Shown: piece after piece, positions 49,126 to 58,369 of the stretch
Layout: every line of letters begins with the position of its first letter
Position numbering within the stretch: position 1 is the stretch's first letter
Assembly: GCA_022241605.1 (NCBI GenBank)
Contig: JAKOMQ010000007.1
Span: 62,001-126,000, forward strand
Length of the DNA: 64,000 nt
Reading direction: 5' to 3'
Origin: Aquimonas sp.
GTDB taxonomy: Bacteria > Pseudomonadota > Gammaproteobacteria > Xanthomonadales > Xanthomonadaceae
Notes under the pieces: model-generated
Told to the model about the DNA's origin: nothing
Seen by the model: only the letters and a program-made list of their open reading frames with translations
Databases searched by the model: none
Made by a program: the position numbers and the translations under genes

Positions 49126-50550
49126 TTGAGTGCACAACATGCCAGCCCGGCGGCGCCGCCGCAGGGAGGCCTGAACACCTTGCTGCTGCTTTTCCTGATC
49201 GCGCTGGCGCTGGCTCTGGCCTCGCTGCTGGTGCCGGCCGGGCGCTTTGCAGAAGCCCAGCCGCTGGCGCTGTCGAGCTTCGAGTGGGCGCAGCCCGAGA
49301 ATTCGCTGGCCCTGTTCTCCGCCGACGGTGGACGCGGCCTGTTCAACTTCCTGTTCGAGGGCTTTACCTCGGGCGGGCGCAGCTCGGCTGCCGTTGGCGT
49401 GATCGCGCTCGTGCTCATCATCGGCGGCAGTTTCGGGGTGATCCAGGCCTCCGGTGCCGTCGATCGCGGCCTGCTGCGCCTGGTGGGGTTCGCCGGCCGC
49501 CGCGACTGGCTGCTGCTCACCTTGCTGTTCGTGGCGTTCTCGCTTGGGGGCGCGGTGTTCGGCATGGGCGAAGAGACGATCGCCTTCCTGGCACTGTTGC
49601 TGCCGCTGACCGATCGGCTCGGTTTGCCGCGCGCGGCGGCCGTAATGTGCACCTACATGGCCAGCCAGATTGGATTCGCGACGTCCTGGATGAATCCGTT
49701 CAGCGTGGTGGTGGCGCAGGGCATAGCCGGGCTCGATCCGATCAGCGGCGCGCCGTTCCGGATCCTGATGTGGTCCTGCTTCACTGCGCTTGGGCTGGGC
49801 TTCACCCTGCGCTATGCGCTGCGCAACCGCGTTCCGGCGGCGGCGAGCGACTCACCCTCGGGCGAGGCGCGGGTTCCGCTGAGCTGGGGAGATCGGCTGA
49901 TCCTGCTGCTGGTGCTCGCCACCGTGGTGTGGATCGTCTGGGGTGTCAGCCTGCATGGCTATTACCTGCCGGAAATCGCCGGTCAGTTCTTCGGGCTCGG
50001 CCTTGCCGTGGGCCTGGTCTGCTGGCTTGATGGTCGGCTTGGCGCCAACCGGATCGCCGAGGAGTTCACCGAGGGCGTGCGCCGACTGGTGCCGGTGGCT
50101 CTGGTGATTGCCGCGGCGAAGGGCATGCTCTGGCTGTTGGGCGGCGTCGATCCGCACCAGCCATCGGTGCTCAACACCCTGCTGTTCGGCATGGCCTGGC
50201 TGTTCGAGGGGCTGCCGCCGGTGGTGTCCGCGCAAGGGATGTTCCTGCTGCAGGCGGTGTTCAATTTCTTCGTGACATCCGGCTCCGCCCAAGCCGGCAT
50301 CACCATGCCGCTGATGGCGGGCCTTGGCGATCTGGTCGGCGTCAGTCGGCAGACCGCCGTCGTCGCATTCCAACTCGGCGACGGCCTGACCAACCTGGTC
50401 GTGCCGACCTCGGCGGTCATGATCGGCGCGATTGGCGTCGCCGGGATCGGCTGGACCCAATGGCTGCGCCTGATCTGGCGCTTTGAACTCCTACTTTTGG
50501 CCTGCGGCGCGCTGTTCGTTGCCCTGGCCGTTCTCACGGGCCTCGAATGA
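49126..50550 (+). CDS. YfcC family inner-membrane transporter
   Basis: A 474-aa multi-pass protein of the YfcC/DcuC-like ion transporter superfamily (about 12 membrane segments). Family features: GVIQASGAVDRGLLRLV, SLGGAVFGMGEETIAFLALLLPL (key part FGMGEET), ASQIGFATSWMNPF, and SGSAQAGITMPLM with LTNLVVPTS. Substrates proposed for YfcC proteins are amino or dicarboxylic acids and peptides; the position beside iadA suggests import of (iso)aspartyl products. The start is TTG at 49126 with AGAGGG upstream, as no ATG or GTG precedes the first helix. It overlaps iadA by 4 bp. Confidence 0.88.
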   Translation: MSAQHASPAAPPQGGLNTLLLLFLIALALALASLLVPAGRFAEAQPLALSSFEWAQPENSLALFSADGGRGLFNFLFEGFTSGGRSSAAVGVIALVLIIGGSFGVIQASGAVDRGLLRLVGFAGRRDWLLLTLLFVAFSLGGAVFGMGEETIAFLALLLPLTDRLGLPRAAAVMCTYMASQIGFATSWMNPFSVVVAQGIAGLDPISGAPFRILMWSCFTALGLGFTLRYALRNRVPAAASDSPSGEARVPLSWGDRLILLLVLATVVWIVWGVSLHGYYLPEIAGQFFGLGLAVGLVCWLDGRLGANRIAEEFTEGVRRLVPVALVIAAAKGMLWLLGGVDPHQPSVLNTLLFGMAWLFEGLPPVVSAQGMFLLQAVFNFFVTSGSAQAGITMPLMAGLGDLVGVSRQTAVVAFQLGDGLTNLVVPTSAVMIGAIGVAGIGWTQWLRLIWRFELLLLACGALFVALAVLTGLE

Positions 50551-51716
50551 TGCTGCTAGCTGAACAGGATTCCCCACTGCTGATCCGCGATGTCGAGGTG
50601 TTTGCGCCGCAGCCGCTGGGCCGCCGCGATGTGCTGATCGCCGCCGGCCGTGTGCTGGCAATTGAGTCCGACCTGGTGCCGGGCACCGGCTTTCCCCTGC
50701 GGCGTATCGAAGGACGCGGACGCTGGCTGCTGCCTGGGCTGGTCGACAGCCTTGTGCACATCGGCGGCGGCGGCGGTGAGGGCGGCTTTGCCACTCGCGC
50801 GGAACCCCTGCGCGCGCAGCAGGCCTTCGAGGCCGGCGTCACCACCCTGATCGGCGCGCTCGGCACGGATGAGGTCACCCGCAGCCACGCCGACCTGCTG
50901 GCCTGCGCGCGGGCCCTGTCCAGCGAAGGCCTCTCCGCCTATGTGCTCAGCGGCAGCTACCGGGTGCCGGTGGCGACCCTGACTGGCTGCCTGCGCCGCG
51001 ATCTGGTGCTCATCCCGGAGATGATCGGCGCCGGCGAGATCGCCATCGCCGACCATCGCGGCTCCCAGCCCAGCGCGGCCGAGCTGGCGCGCATTGGCGC
51101 GGATGCGCGGGTCGGCGGCATGCTGGCCGGCAAGCGCGGCACCGTACTCATCCATGTCGGTGACGCGCCTGAAGGCCTGCGCCTGCTGCATGAAGTGAGC
51201 GACACCTCGGCGCTGCCGGTCTGGCAGTGGCATCCCACCCACATCAACCGAAATCGGCCGCTGTTCGAGCAGGGCATCGCTTGGGTCACGCGCGGCGGCA
51301 GCATCGACCTGACCGCAAGCACTACGCCGGAGCTGCTGGCGAGCGGCGAGCTGCCGGCCGCCGATGCGCTGCTTGAGCTGCTGCGGCGCGGCGCCCCCGT
51401 CGAGCGCATCACCCTGAGCAGCGACGGCCAGGCCAGCCTTCCGCACTTCGACGAGCAAGGTCGCCTGCTGTCGCTGGAAGTGGCGCCGTTGTCCAGCCTG
51501 CTGGACTGCCTGCGTGCGCTGGTAATCGATCACGGACAGGCGCTGCAGCGCGTGCTTCCCGCGTTCACCCGTTCACCTGCCGAACTGTGGGGGCTGCCGC
51601 GAAAGGGTCGGATCGAGGTCGGCGCGGATGCCGATCTGCTGCTTTTGGATTCGTCAACAATGTCCGTTGAAGTGGTTGTTGCGCGTGGAAGTTGCCACAG
51701 GCTGCGAATCACCTGA
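50547..51716 (+). CDS. iadA: Isoaspartyl dipeptidase homologue lacking one metal-ligand histidine
   Basis: Amidohydrolase (389 aa) homologous to IadA, which cleaves beta-aspartyl dipeptides (also beta-Asp-Arg from cyanophycin). Shared features: GGGGGEGG, ALGTDEVTR, IADHRGSQPS, GGMLAGKRGT, IHVGDAPEGL, HPTHINRNRPLFEQG, LSSDGQASLPHFD and GADADLLLLD. The first metal motif is VDSLVH (66-71): where E. coli IadA has His-Val-His, this protein has Leu69-Val-His71. The bridging lysine is replaced by Glu (GAGEIAIADH), as in a recognised subgroup. Zinc binding may therefore be altered. ATG at 50547 overlaps the transporter stop (ATGA). Confidence 0.9.
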   Translation: MMLLAEQDSPLLIRDVEVFAPQPLGRRDVLIAAGRVLAIESDLVPGTGFPLRRIEGRGRWLLPGLVDSLVHIGGGGGEGGFATRAEPLRAQQAFEAGVTTLIGALGTDEVTRSHADLLACARALSSEGLSAYVLSGSYRVPVATLTGCLRRDLVLIPEMIGAGEIAIADHRGSQPSAAELARIGADARVGGMLAGKRGTVLIHVGDAPEGLRLLHEVSDTSALPVWQWHPTHINRNRPLFEQGIAWVTRGGSIDLTASTTPELLASGELPAADALLELLRRGAPVERITLSSDGQASLPHFDEQGRLLSLEVAPLSSLLDCLRALVIDHGQALQRVLPAFTRSPAELWGLPRKGRIEVGADADLLLLDSSTMSVEVVVARGSCHRLRIT

Positions 51717-51729
51717 GGCCTGCGGAGAA

Positions 51730-51760
51730 GAGTGGGCCGACTGGTGTTGTCGGCCCACTC
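51730..51760 (+). terminator. Hairpin after iadA
   Basis: A perfect 12-bp stem, GAGTGGGCCGAC / GTCGGCCCACTC, with a 7-base loop, 13 bp after the iadA stop. It probably ends the TonB receptor-transporter-iadA unit and could act for the convergent gene too. There is no strong T-run on either side. Confidence 0.65.
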
Positions 51761-51838
51761 CGCACAATATCTTGATCTCCCAAGAACAGCCGAGGAGCCA
51801 CGAAACCGAGAGCTTCCCGGATGGATCGCAGCTGACGC

Positions 51839-52813
51839 TCAGCGGTCTGCAGGATCGCTGGACTCCCATCGGCAATTCGTCACCCTTTCGCCGACGATTT
51901 GGCAGGCGTAGCCTACGCGCCCTGTGGGGAGCGGGTCTCGAAACCACTCATGGTCGCGGAAGCCCTCATCAAAGCCCGCATTCCTTAGAGCGCGCCAAAC
52001 GGACTCACCGTCTCGGAAGTCATATCCCACCCGGCCGCTTCGTGCAGTTTCATCTGGCAGCCTAGCGCCTCGATCAGTAAGGGTTCCCGCAAACTTCCAG
52101 CTTCCTTCCGAAAACTCGAGCACAAGACACGCTCCTCCCTCACTACAAAACAAAACCTTCAATTCAGAAGGTAGTTTCGCCTCCATATGCTGCCAGTTTA
52201 CTGACGCTCCAAAGCCAAGAAGTGAAGCTCCAAGTCCGGTGAGCTTTAGGTTTTCTCGAGCCAATCCGGCGAGCACCGGGTCGAGGCTGTCTATGCAGGA
52301 AAGGCGCCCAAGACAGTCGCGAGCGTCTCTCATGAAATTGTTTCGTTCACTTGAAAAGGGGCCCGATACGGCAACTCGTGCAGGATCATGATCTCCAGGG
52401 ATATTGTTAATGTCAGTCCTGCTTTGGAAAGAGTTCGAACTGAATATCGATGGGTTCGCCTGCAGCATGAACGCGAGGTTCAGCAATGTATCCTCTACGA
52501 CGGGAGGCGTAGGTACAGGTTGCATCGAGATCTGCGGAGCAAACTGAGTGCCCCCTACGCTGACTTGGAAGCATTCAGATCTCATGGTGCCGAGATCTAT
52601 TCCGCAATAGTCACCAGAGAGGCCGCCCGGCACATCTTCAAACAGAAGTGCTCCTCGGACGGCATTTTCGACACAAGATGAAAACGAACTGGCTGAGTGG
52701 CCTCCATTACACGCGGTCAAATTCCATATTTCTCCCACGGCCTGAGCAATCCGGGGCGTTCCTGCCAGCATTCCGAGTGCTAGCAGAGAAGCGCCAAATT
52801 TCTTCAAATTCAC
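51839..52813 (-). CDS. Unknown secreted Cys-rich protein in an AT-richer island
   Basis: A 324-aa protein with a signal peptide (KKFGASLLALGMLAG to AQA, residue 25). The mature part has about ten cysteines (for example CGGH-like LTACNGGHS, SCVEN, DYCGID, RDCLGRLSCID, LFCSEGGAC, YACQIV), suggesting disulfides. No family was recognised. The GTG at 52813 has a strong AAGGAG. Base composition is visibly more AT-rich than neighbours and codon use is mixed, as expected of recently acquired DNA. It is convergent with iadA. Confidence 0.75.
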   Translation of the reverse strand: MNLKKFGASLLALGMLAGTPRIAQAVGEIWNLTACNGGHSASSFSSCVENAVRGALLFEDVPGGLSGDYCGIDLGTMRSECFQVSVGGTQFAPQISMQPVPTPPVVEDTLLNLAFMLQANPSIFSSNSFQSRTDINNIPGDHDPARVAVSGPFSSERNNFMRDARDCLGRLSCIDSLDPVLAGLARENLKLTGLGASLLGFGASVNWQHMEAKLPSELKVLFCSEGGACLVLEFSEGSWKFAGTLTDRGARLPDETARSGRVGYDFRDGESVWRALRNAGFDEGFRDHEWFRDPLPTGRVGYACQIVGERVTNCRWESSDPADR

Positions 52814-53463
52814 ATTCTTCTCCTTGGTAATGACGAAACTAAATACTCGGACAGTTCGTCTTTGTGCTGGCCGCTATCGCCTCAGTCGCTTCCGGCGCGG
52901 CATCATGCAGTCTTTACGTGCAACATATCGGCATTGTCTCTCACGGCGAGAGGCCGCCGTACCGTAGGCGCGGAGGACGATCGAATGATATGTAGCGAAC
53001 CATAAGGTTAACGTACAAGTATAGTTAAATGTAGGTTAAGTATAATTTACATGGAAACGTAAGCAAGCTTGCAGTAATTGTTCGCAGTAAGCTGCTTTTT
53101 CGACGGATCCGGCTATGCGCGTTGAGGGAGCTGTCCTCTTCTTCCGGGTCCTCGGCCGACCGAGAAGGTTTGGCCTGCACAGGCAGAGCTAAGCCGAGCG
53201 TCCTTGCTGATTTGCTGCGCGAGCCGGCCTCGCTGGCCTTCTGGGCTTGCTTCGGACGTGGTCGCGTGACCGTCTTCTGAATGCCAAAACGTGTGCTAAT
53301 GGTCTGCAAATGGTATTTTTTCGGCTGCGCGCTATCCTAGATTTGGACCTTTATGGCGACAATTGGTACTTTAAAGGTCTTTATGACTATAGGTTTTTGC
53401 GGTCTGAACTGACCTGCCTTTCGCTACACTCCGGCAGCCCTTATCGCCCCGCCGGAGCCATCC
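52814..53463. other. AT-rich intergenic region with promoter signals
   Basis: About 650 bp between the secreted-protein gene and pyk. Two AAGTATA boxes lie at 53017-53023 and 53038-53044, 21 bp apart and set in similar surroundings, within an AT-rich block (52980-53060). An open frame at 53025-53309 (minus) has no family similarity and poor start context. The 120 bp before pyk are AT-rich and probably contain its promoter, but no hexamer pair is convincing. Confidence 0.45.
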
Positions 53464-54930
53464 ATGAGCCGTCCTTTCCGCCGCACCAAGATCCTCGCCA
53501 CCCTGGGTCCGGCGACCGATGCCCCAGGCGTGCTTGATGCGGTGCTGCGGGCTGGGGTCAATGTCGTTCGATTGAACTTCTCGCACGGCGGGCCGGAGCA
53601 GCACGCGGCGCGCGCCGAGGCGGTGCGCGCGGCCGCGGCCGGGCTGGGACGCGAGATCGGCATCCTGGCCGATCTCGGTGGCCCCAAGATCCGCATCGAA
53701 CGTTTCGCCACCGGCAAGATCGCGCTGAAGACAGGGGACGCCTTCGTGCTCGACTGTCGCGCCGATGCGCCGCTTGGCGACTCGGGCCGCGTGGGTGTCA
53801 GCTATCTCGGCCTGCCACAGGATCTGCGTGCGGGCGATACCCTGCTGCTGGACGACGGGTTGATTGCGCTGGAGGTTGAGCGCGTGGCGGGCTGCGAGGT
53901 TCATACCCGGGTCCTGACCGATGGCCCGCTGTCGGATCGCAAGGGCCTGAACCGTCTGGGCGGCGGGCTGTCGCTGGGGGCGCTGACCGACAAGGACCGG
54001 GCCGACATCCGCCATGCCGCAGCCCTTGGCGTGGACTTCATTGCGGTCAGCTTCTGCCGCACAGCCGCCGACATCGACGAAGCCCGCGCGCTTGCGCGCG
54101 AAGCCGGCAGCAGCGCCCAGATGGTGGCAAAGATCGAGCGCGCCGAGGCGATTGAGAACCTGCGCGAGATCGTCGACGCCAGCGATGTGGTGATGGTGGC
54201 GCGTGGCGATCTGGGGGTGGAAATCGGTGACGCCGAGCTGCCCGGTCTACAGAAGAAGATCATCCGCGAGTCGTTGGAGCGGGGCAGGGTGGTGATCACC
54301 GCCACCCAGATGCTGCAGTCGATGGTCGACAACCCCATCCCTACCCGAGCCGAGGTGCTGGATGTGGCCAACTCGGTGATCGACGGCACCGACACCGTGA
54401 TGCTGTCGGCCGAAACCGCCGCCGGGCTGCATCCCGAGAAGGCCGTGCAGGCGATGGAGCGGATCTGTCTGGGCGCCGAACGCCAGTTCCAGATGGACAC
54501 CGATTTCGAAGCGGCACCGCGCAATCTGCAGCACGTAGACCAGGCAATTGCCATGAGCGCAATGTTCCTGGCAGAGCACATCCAGCTGCGCGCGATCGTG
54601 GCGATGACCGAATCCGGCGGGACCGCGCGCCATCTCTCCCGTTTTCGCAGTTCGGTGCCGATTTACGGGCTTTCGCGCCACGCCTCCGCGCGCCGACGCA
54701 TGGCGATCATGCGTGATGTCTATCCGGTTGATTTCGACAGCGCCGGGCTTGCGCCGCGCAAGGCCGCACGCGCTGCAGTGAGCCATTTGTTCAGCCTTGG
54801 CCTACTTGCCGCAGGCGACCGGGTGGTGATCACCAGCGGCGACCACATGGAGCAACTGGGCGCTACCAACACGCTGCGCCTGCTCCGGGTTGGCGATGAG
54901 GGCGAGGCCGAGGGCTTGGGCCAGCTGTAG
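53464..54930 (+). CDS. pyk: Pyruvate kinase
   Basis: Final step of glycolysis, PEP + ADP to pyruvate + ATP (488 aa). N-terminal KILATLGPATD, substrate loops RLNFSHG and ADLGGPKIRIE, B-domain about 70-165, catalytic Lys region MVAKIERAEAI, VMVARGDLGVEIG, and Thr-containing TATQMLQSM. C-domain follows (GGTARHLSRFR). ATG at 53464 is the start of the conserved N-terminus. Confidence 0.97.
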   Translation: MSRPFRRTKILATLGPATDAPGVLDAVLRAGVNVVRLNFSHGGPEQHAARAEAVRAAAAGLGREIGILADLGGPKIRIERFATGKIALKTGDAFVLDCRADAPLGDSGRVGVSYLGLPQDLRAGDTLLLDDGLIALEVERVAGCEVHTRVLTDGPLSDRKGLNRLGGGLSLGALTDKDRADIRHAAALGVDFIAVSFCRTAADIDEARALAREAGSSAQMVAKIERAEAIENLREIVDASDVVMVARGDLGVEIGDAELPGLQKKIIRESLERGRVVITATQMLQSMVDNPIPTRAEVLDVANSVIDGTDTVMLSAETAAGLHPEKAVQAMERICLGAERQFQMDTDFEAAPRNLQHVDQAIAMSAMFLAEHIQLRAIVAMTESGGTARHLSRFRSSVPIYGLSRHASARRRMAIMRDVYPVDFDSAGLAPRKAARAAVSHLFSLGLLAAGDRVVITSGDHMEQLGATNTLRLLRVGDEGEAEGLGQL

Positions 54931-55146
54931 TCTTCCATGCCGCGCGCGACGAATCATCCGCGCGTGGCGGCGGCCCAGCGCGTGGCTCGACAGTGCTCGC
55001 TGTCGCTGTTGCGCGACCACGGCGCCTCCTCGCGCCGTGATCCGCGCCTGAATCCACCGCCAGCTGTCTGAGGATTCGTCACGGCCGCCACACCAGGGGC
55101 TTCACGTCAGCTGCCTGACAGCCGGGAATGGCGCAGAATTTGCAAC

Positions 55147-58100
55147 ATGGTTTGCACGAAGTCGGGCGCGGGCCCGATCACGCAAGGCCACAGGGGCTCA
55201 GCCTTGGATCGCGGCAACGGCGATGCTTTTACATCCTGCGCAAGCAGGTTTTGCAGGCAGACTCATGCGGCGTTGCGCCGTCTCTGGGTCGGTGGCCTGG
55301 CTACGTTGCTTGCCTTTGCACTTGCTTTCGCCTGCCTGCCAGCGGTGGCGGCCGAGCGGGCCCCGCCGCCGCTTGCTGACTATTACGCCGAACGCTGGAC
55401 CAGCCGCGAAGGCCTGCCGCACAACATGATCTCGAGCATCGCGCAGGCGCCGGACGGCGCCCTTTGGATGTCCTCGCTCGAGGGCGTGGTCCGCTATAAC
55501 GGCCGGGATTTCCAGCTGCACGACAGCGCGCGGATTGCCGGCCTGTTCGGCAATGCCATTCGTGGTGTTGCGGTCAGCGGCGACGGCGAAGTGTTGCTGT
55601 CGACCACCCGCAACGGTATTGCGCGGCTGCGCAATGGCGTTTGGGATTTTCTCGTGCCGCCGGGCGCCGGCACGCCGGATGCCACCATTTCCCTCGCTGC
55701 CGGCCGCGACGGCACGGTCTGGCTTGGGGGCGAGAACACCGGCGTCACCGCTTTCCGCACCGATGGTTCGGTGCGCCAGTTCGGCTTGGCCGACGGCTTG
55801 CCGGCTGCCTACGTGAACGTGCTGCTGGAGGCGCCGGACGGACGCATGTGGGTAGGCACCACGCGCGGCCTTGCCATCATCGACGGTGATCTGGTGCAGC
55901 CGATTCGACTCGACCCGCTGCAGGAGCAGTCCGGAGTTCTGTCCTTGGCTCTGCTTGCCGACGGTCGACTGGTGGTGGGCACGGTCCGCGGCGTGCTGGT
56001 GGAACAGGACCGTGGCTTTGGCCTGCTGCATCCGGATCTTCCGGAGGATGCGATCACCCGGCTGCTGGTGGATACCGACGGCGATCTGTGGATAGGCACT
56101 ACCGACCATGGCTTGTTCCGCTACAGCGCCCGTGGCGGGGTTTCCCTGGCCCGTCTCGGCGTCGAGGACGGTCTCCCCGACAGCCGTGTGTCGGCGCTTG
56201 CGCAGGACCGCGAAGGCAGCTACTGGGTAGGCACGAATGCGGGCCTGTTCCGTATGCGGCTGCCGCCGATCCGCGCGTTCTCGCGTCGGCAGGGCTTGGA
56301 AACACCCTATGTGCGCGCCAGTGCGGAAACCGCCGACGGCAGCCTCTGGATCGGCACCAGCGGCGGCCTCTACCGGCTGTTCGGCGACACGGTGCAGGTT
56401 TTCCGCACTGCGGAGGGTATGCCGGCTGACTCGGTGATGGCGTTGACCGGAGCGCGCGACGGAGGTCTGTGGATCGGCACGGCGTCCGCGGGGCTTGCCC
56501 GCTTCGATGGCCGCTCGATCCAAGCTGTGGCCGATCGCCCGGGCGGGCTGGCGGGTGACCAGGTGCGGGCCATTCTGGAAGCCCGTGACGGCAGCCTCTG
56601 GATCGGCACAACGGTCGGGCTGTCGTGGATCCGCGATGGCGTGATCCGCAATTTCGGCACCGCGGACGGCCTGCCGCGTGAGTTCGTCGTTCGTCTTTTC
56701 GAGCGCTCCGACGGCCGCATTCTGGTCGGCACCTCCAACGGCATGGCGGAGATCCATGACGGCGTGATCCGCCGTGTCTCGCTCGGGCCCGAGCCGGTCA
56801 AGGACATCTTCGATTTCCATGAGACCGAGGCGGGCGATGTCTGGCTGGCGACCGATCTCGGGCTGCTGCGGCTGCGGGGCGAAGGCCCGCATCCGCGGGT
56901 CGCGCGGCTTGGTCGAGCACAGGGGCTGCCGGTCGATGCCGTCTTCCAGATCCTCCCGGATCGCAGCGGTGGCTGGTGGCTGAGCAGCAATCGCGGGCTG
57001 TATCGCATCCGCTCTGACGATGCCGAAGCCATTGCAAACCGTCGCCTGCCGCTGCTCTCGGCCCAGCACTTCAATGAGTCCGACGGCATGGAGAACGCGC
57101 AGTGCAACGGTGCGGCCGGACCCGCTGCGGTGGCGCGAAGCGATGGCAGCCTCTGGTTTGGCACTGCCAGCGGCATGGCCGTGGTCGATCCCGCGCGCGT
57201 CACCCAGGCCGTACTGCCGGAGGTGCCGGTCAGCATTGAGCGGCTGCTGGTGGACGAGCGGGTGGAGCCCGTGGGAGCCCGCGTGGTCTTGCCTCCGGGC
57301 ACCCGTCGACTGCAGCTGGAACTGGCGGGCATGAGCCTGCTGATGCCCGAGCGCATTCGTTTTCGCTATCGACTGCAGGGGTTCGATCCGCATTGGGTGG
57401 AGATCGGCACGCGCCGCGAACTGCAGTTCACCACGCTGCCGCCGGGCGTGTATGCCTTCGAAGCCCAAGCCGCGAACCCTGGGGCCGATTGGGGTCCGAG
57501 CAGCGGCTTCGCGCTGGAGGTCCAGCCTTGGTGGTGGCAGCAGCCCCTGGCGCGTCTCGCCCTCGTCCTTGGCATGCTTATGCTGGTGTCGGCGCTGGTG
57601 TACCTCCGGCTCGGTCAGCTCGAGCGCGCCCGGCTGCGACTGCAGGGGTTGGTGGAGGACAAGACGCGAGACCTCGACCTCAAGGCGCGTTCGCTCTCCG
57701 ACCTTGCGCGCGAAAAGTCGGACCTGGCCGATCGCCTGCACCTGCAGTCGCAGGCCTTCGAGCGCCAAGCCAATGAGGACTACCTCACCGGCTTGTTCAA
57801 TCGCCGCGCCTTCGATCGGGTGCTCGCCGATGCCTTCTCCGAAGCCAATCGGCGCGGGGAGCCACTCAGCCTGGCCCTGCTGGACATCGATTTCTTCAAG
57901 CGCATCAACGATCAGTGTTCACACGCGGCGGGTGATGCCGCCCTGCGTGAGGTGGCGCTGCTGATCCGCCAGCACTGCCGAAGCAACGACGCCGCATCGC
58001 GCTGGGGTGGGGAGGAGTTCACCCTGCTGTTCCCGGGGGCCAGCGTCGAGGTGGCACAGCGTATCTGCGAGCGCCTGCGCGAAGCCATCGAGGCTTGGGA

Positions 58101-58251
58101 CTTCACCCATCTCCATCCGGGGCTCAAGGTCACCGTGAGTATCGGCGTGGCCGGGCATGCCGGACTGGGCCACCATGATCGCTTGATCGCGCGCGCCGAT
58201 CAGGCGCTGTATCGCGCCAAGGAGGAGGGCCGCAACCGGGTTCGCGTCTGA
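55147..58251 (+). CDS. Beta-propeller sensor diguanylate cyclase
   Basis: A 1034-aa diguanylate cyclase making cyclic di-GMP. An N-terminal membrane signal region (about 45-68) precedes two-component-regulator propeller repeats (about 75-690, with recurrent DGxLWIGT units such as GSLWIGTSGGLYRL), a Y_Y_Y domain (about 700-790), one membrane segment (about 803-820), a short coiled coil and a GGDEF domain (about 870-1034). The active site reads GGEEF (about 954-958), and the inhibitory site RSND lies five residues before it, so feedback inhibition is likely. The propeller faces the periplasm and may bind a ligand. ATG at 55147; the first 40 residues look disordered and a later start cannot be excluded. 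Confidence 0.95.
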   Translation: MVCTKSGAGPITQGHRGSALDRGNGDAFTSCASRFCRQTHAALRRLWVGGLATLLAFALAFACLPAVAAERAPPPLADYYAERWTSREGLPHNMISSIAQAPDGALWMSSLEGVVRYNGRDFQLHDSARIAGLFGNAIRGVAVSGDGEVLLSTTRNGIARLRNGVWDFLVPPGAGTPDATISLAAGRDGTVWLGGENTGVTAFRTDGSVRQFGLADGLPAAYVNVLLEAPDGRMWVGTTRGLAIIDGDLVQPIRLDPLQEQSGVLSLALLADGRLVVGTVRGVLVEQDRGFGLLHPDLPEDAITRLLVDTDGDLWIGTTDHGLFRYSARGGVSLARLGVEDGLPDSRVSALAQDREGSYWVGTNAGLFRMRLPPIRAFSRRQGLETPYVRASAETADGSLWIGTSGGLYRLFGDTVQVFRTAEGMPADSVMALTGARDGGLWIGTASAGLARFDGRSIQAVADRPGGLAGDQVRAILEARDGSLWIGTTVGLSWIRDGVIRNFGTADGLPREFVVRLFERSDGRILVGTSNGMAEIHDGVIRRVSLGPEPVKDIFDFHETEAGDVWLATDLGLLRLRGEGPHPRVARLGRAQGLPVDAVFQILPDRSGGWWLSSNRGLYRIRSDDAEAIANRRLPLLSAQHFNESDGMENAQCNGAAGPAAVARSDGSLWFGTASGMAVVDPARVTQAVLPEVPVSIERLLVDERVEPVGARVVLPPGTRRLQLELAGMSLLMPERIRFRYRLQGFDPHWVEIGTRRELQFTTLPPGVYAFEAQAANPGADWGPSSGFALEVQPWWWQQPLARLALVLGMLMLVSALVYLRLGQLERARLRLQGLVEDKTRDLDLKARSLSDLAREKSDLADRLHLQSQAFERQANEDYLTGLFNRRAFDRVLADAFSEANRRGEPLSLALLDIDFFKRINDQCSHAAGDAALREVALLIRQHCRSNDAASRWGGEEFTLLFPGASVEVAQRICERLREAIEAWDFTHLHPGLKVTVSIGVAGHAGLGHHDRLIARADQALYRAKEEGRNRVRV

Positions 58252-58369
58252 TGGTCTTTGCATCCACGCTGGCCGTGGGCGTGCAAGCAGTTCAGGGTTC
58301 AAGCCGGTAGCGGCATCTTCAGCCACCCAGGTAGGCGAGCTGATCCGTGGGTAGGTCGTTTGCGGATCC

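Noticed and set aside
53025-53309. 94-codon minus-strand frame in the AT-rich island
   Set aside because: Basic, low-complexity sequence, no ribosome-binding site, no family match.
55018-55039. 8-bp hairpin CACGGCGC/GCGCCGTG after pyk
   Set aside because: No T-run follows; too weak to be called a terminator.
55198-57768. 856-codon minus-strand frame opposite the diguanylate cyclase
   Set aside because: Mirror of the propeller repeats; Ala/Gly/Arg-rich with no domain.
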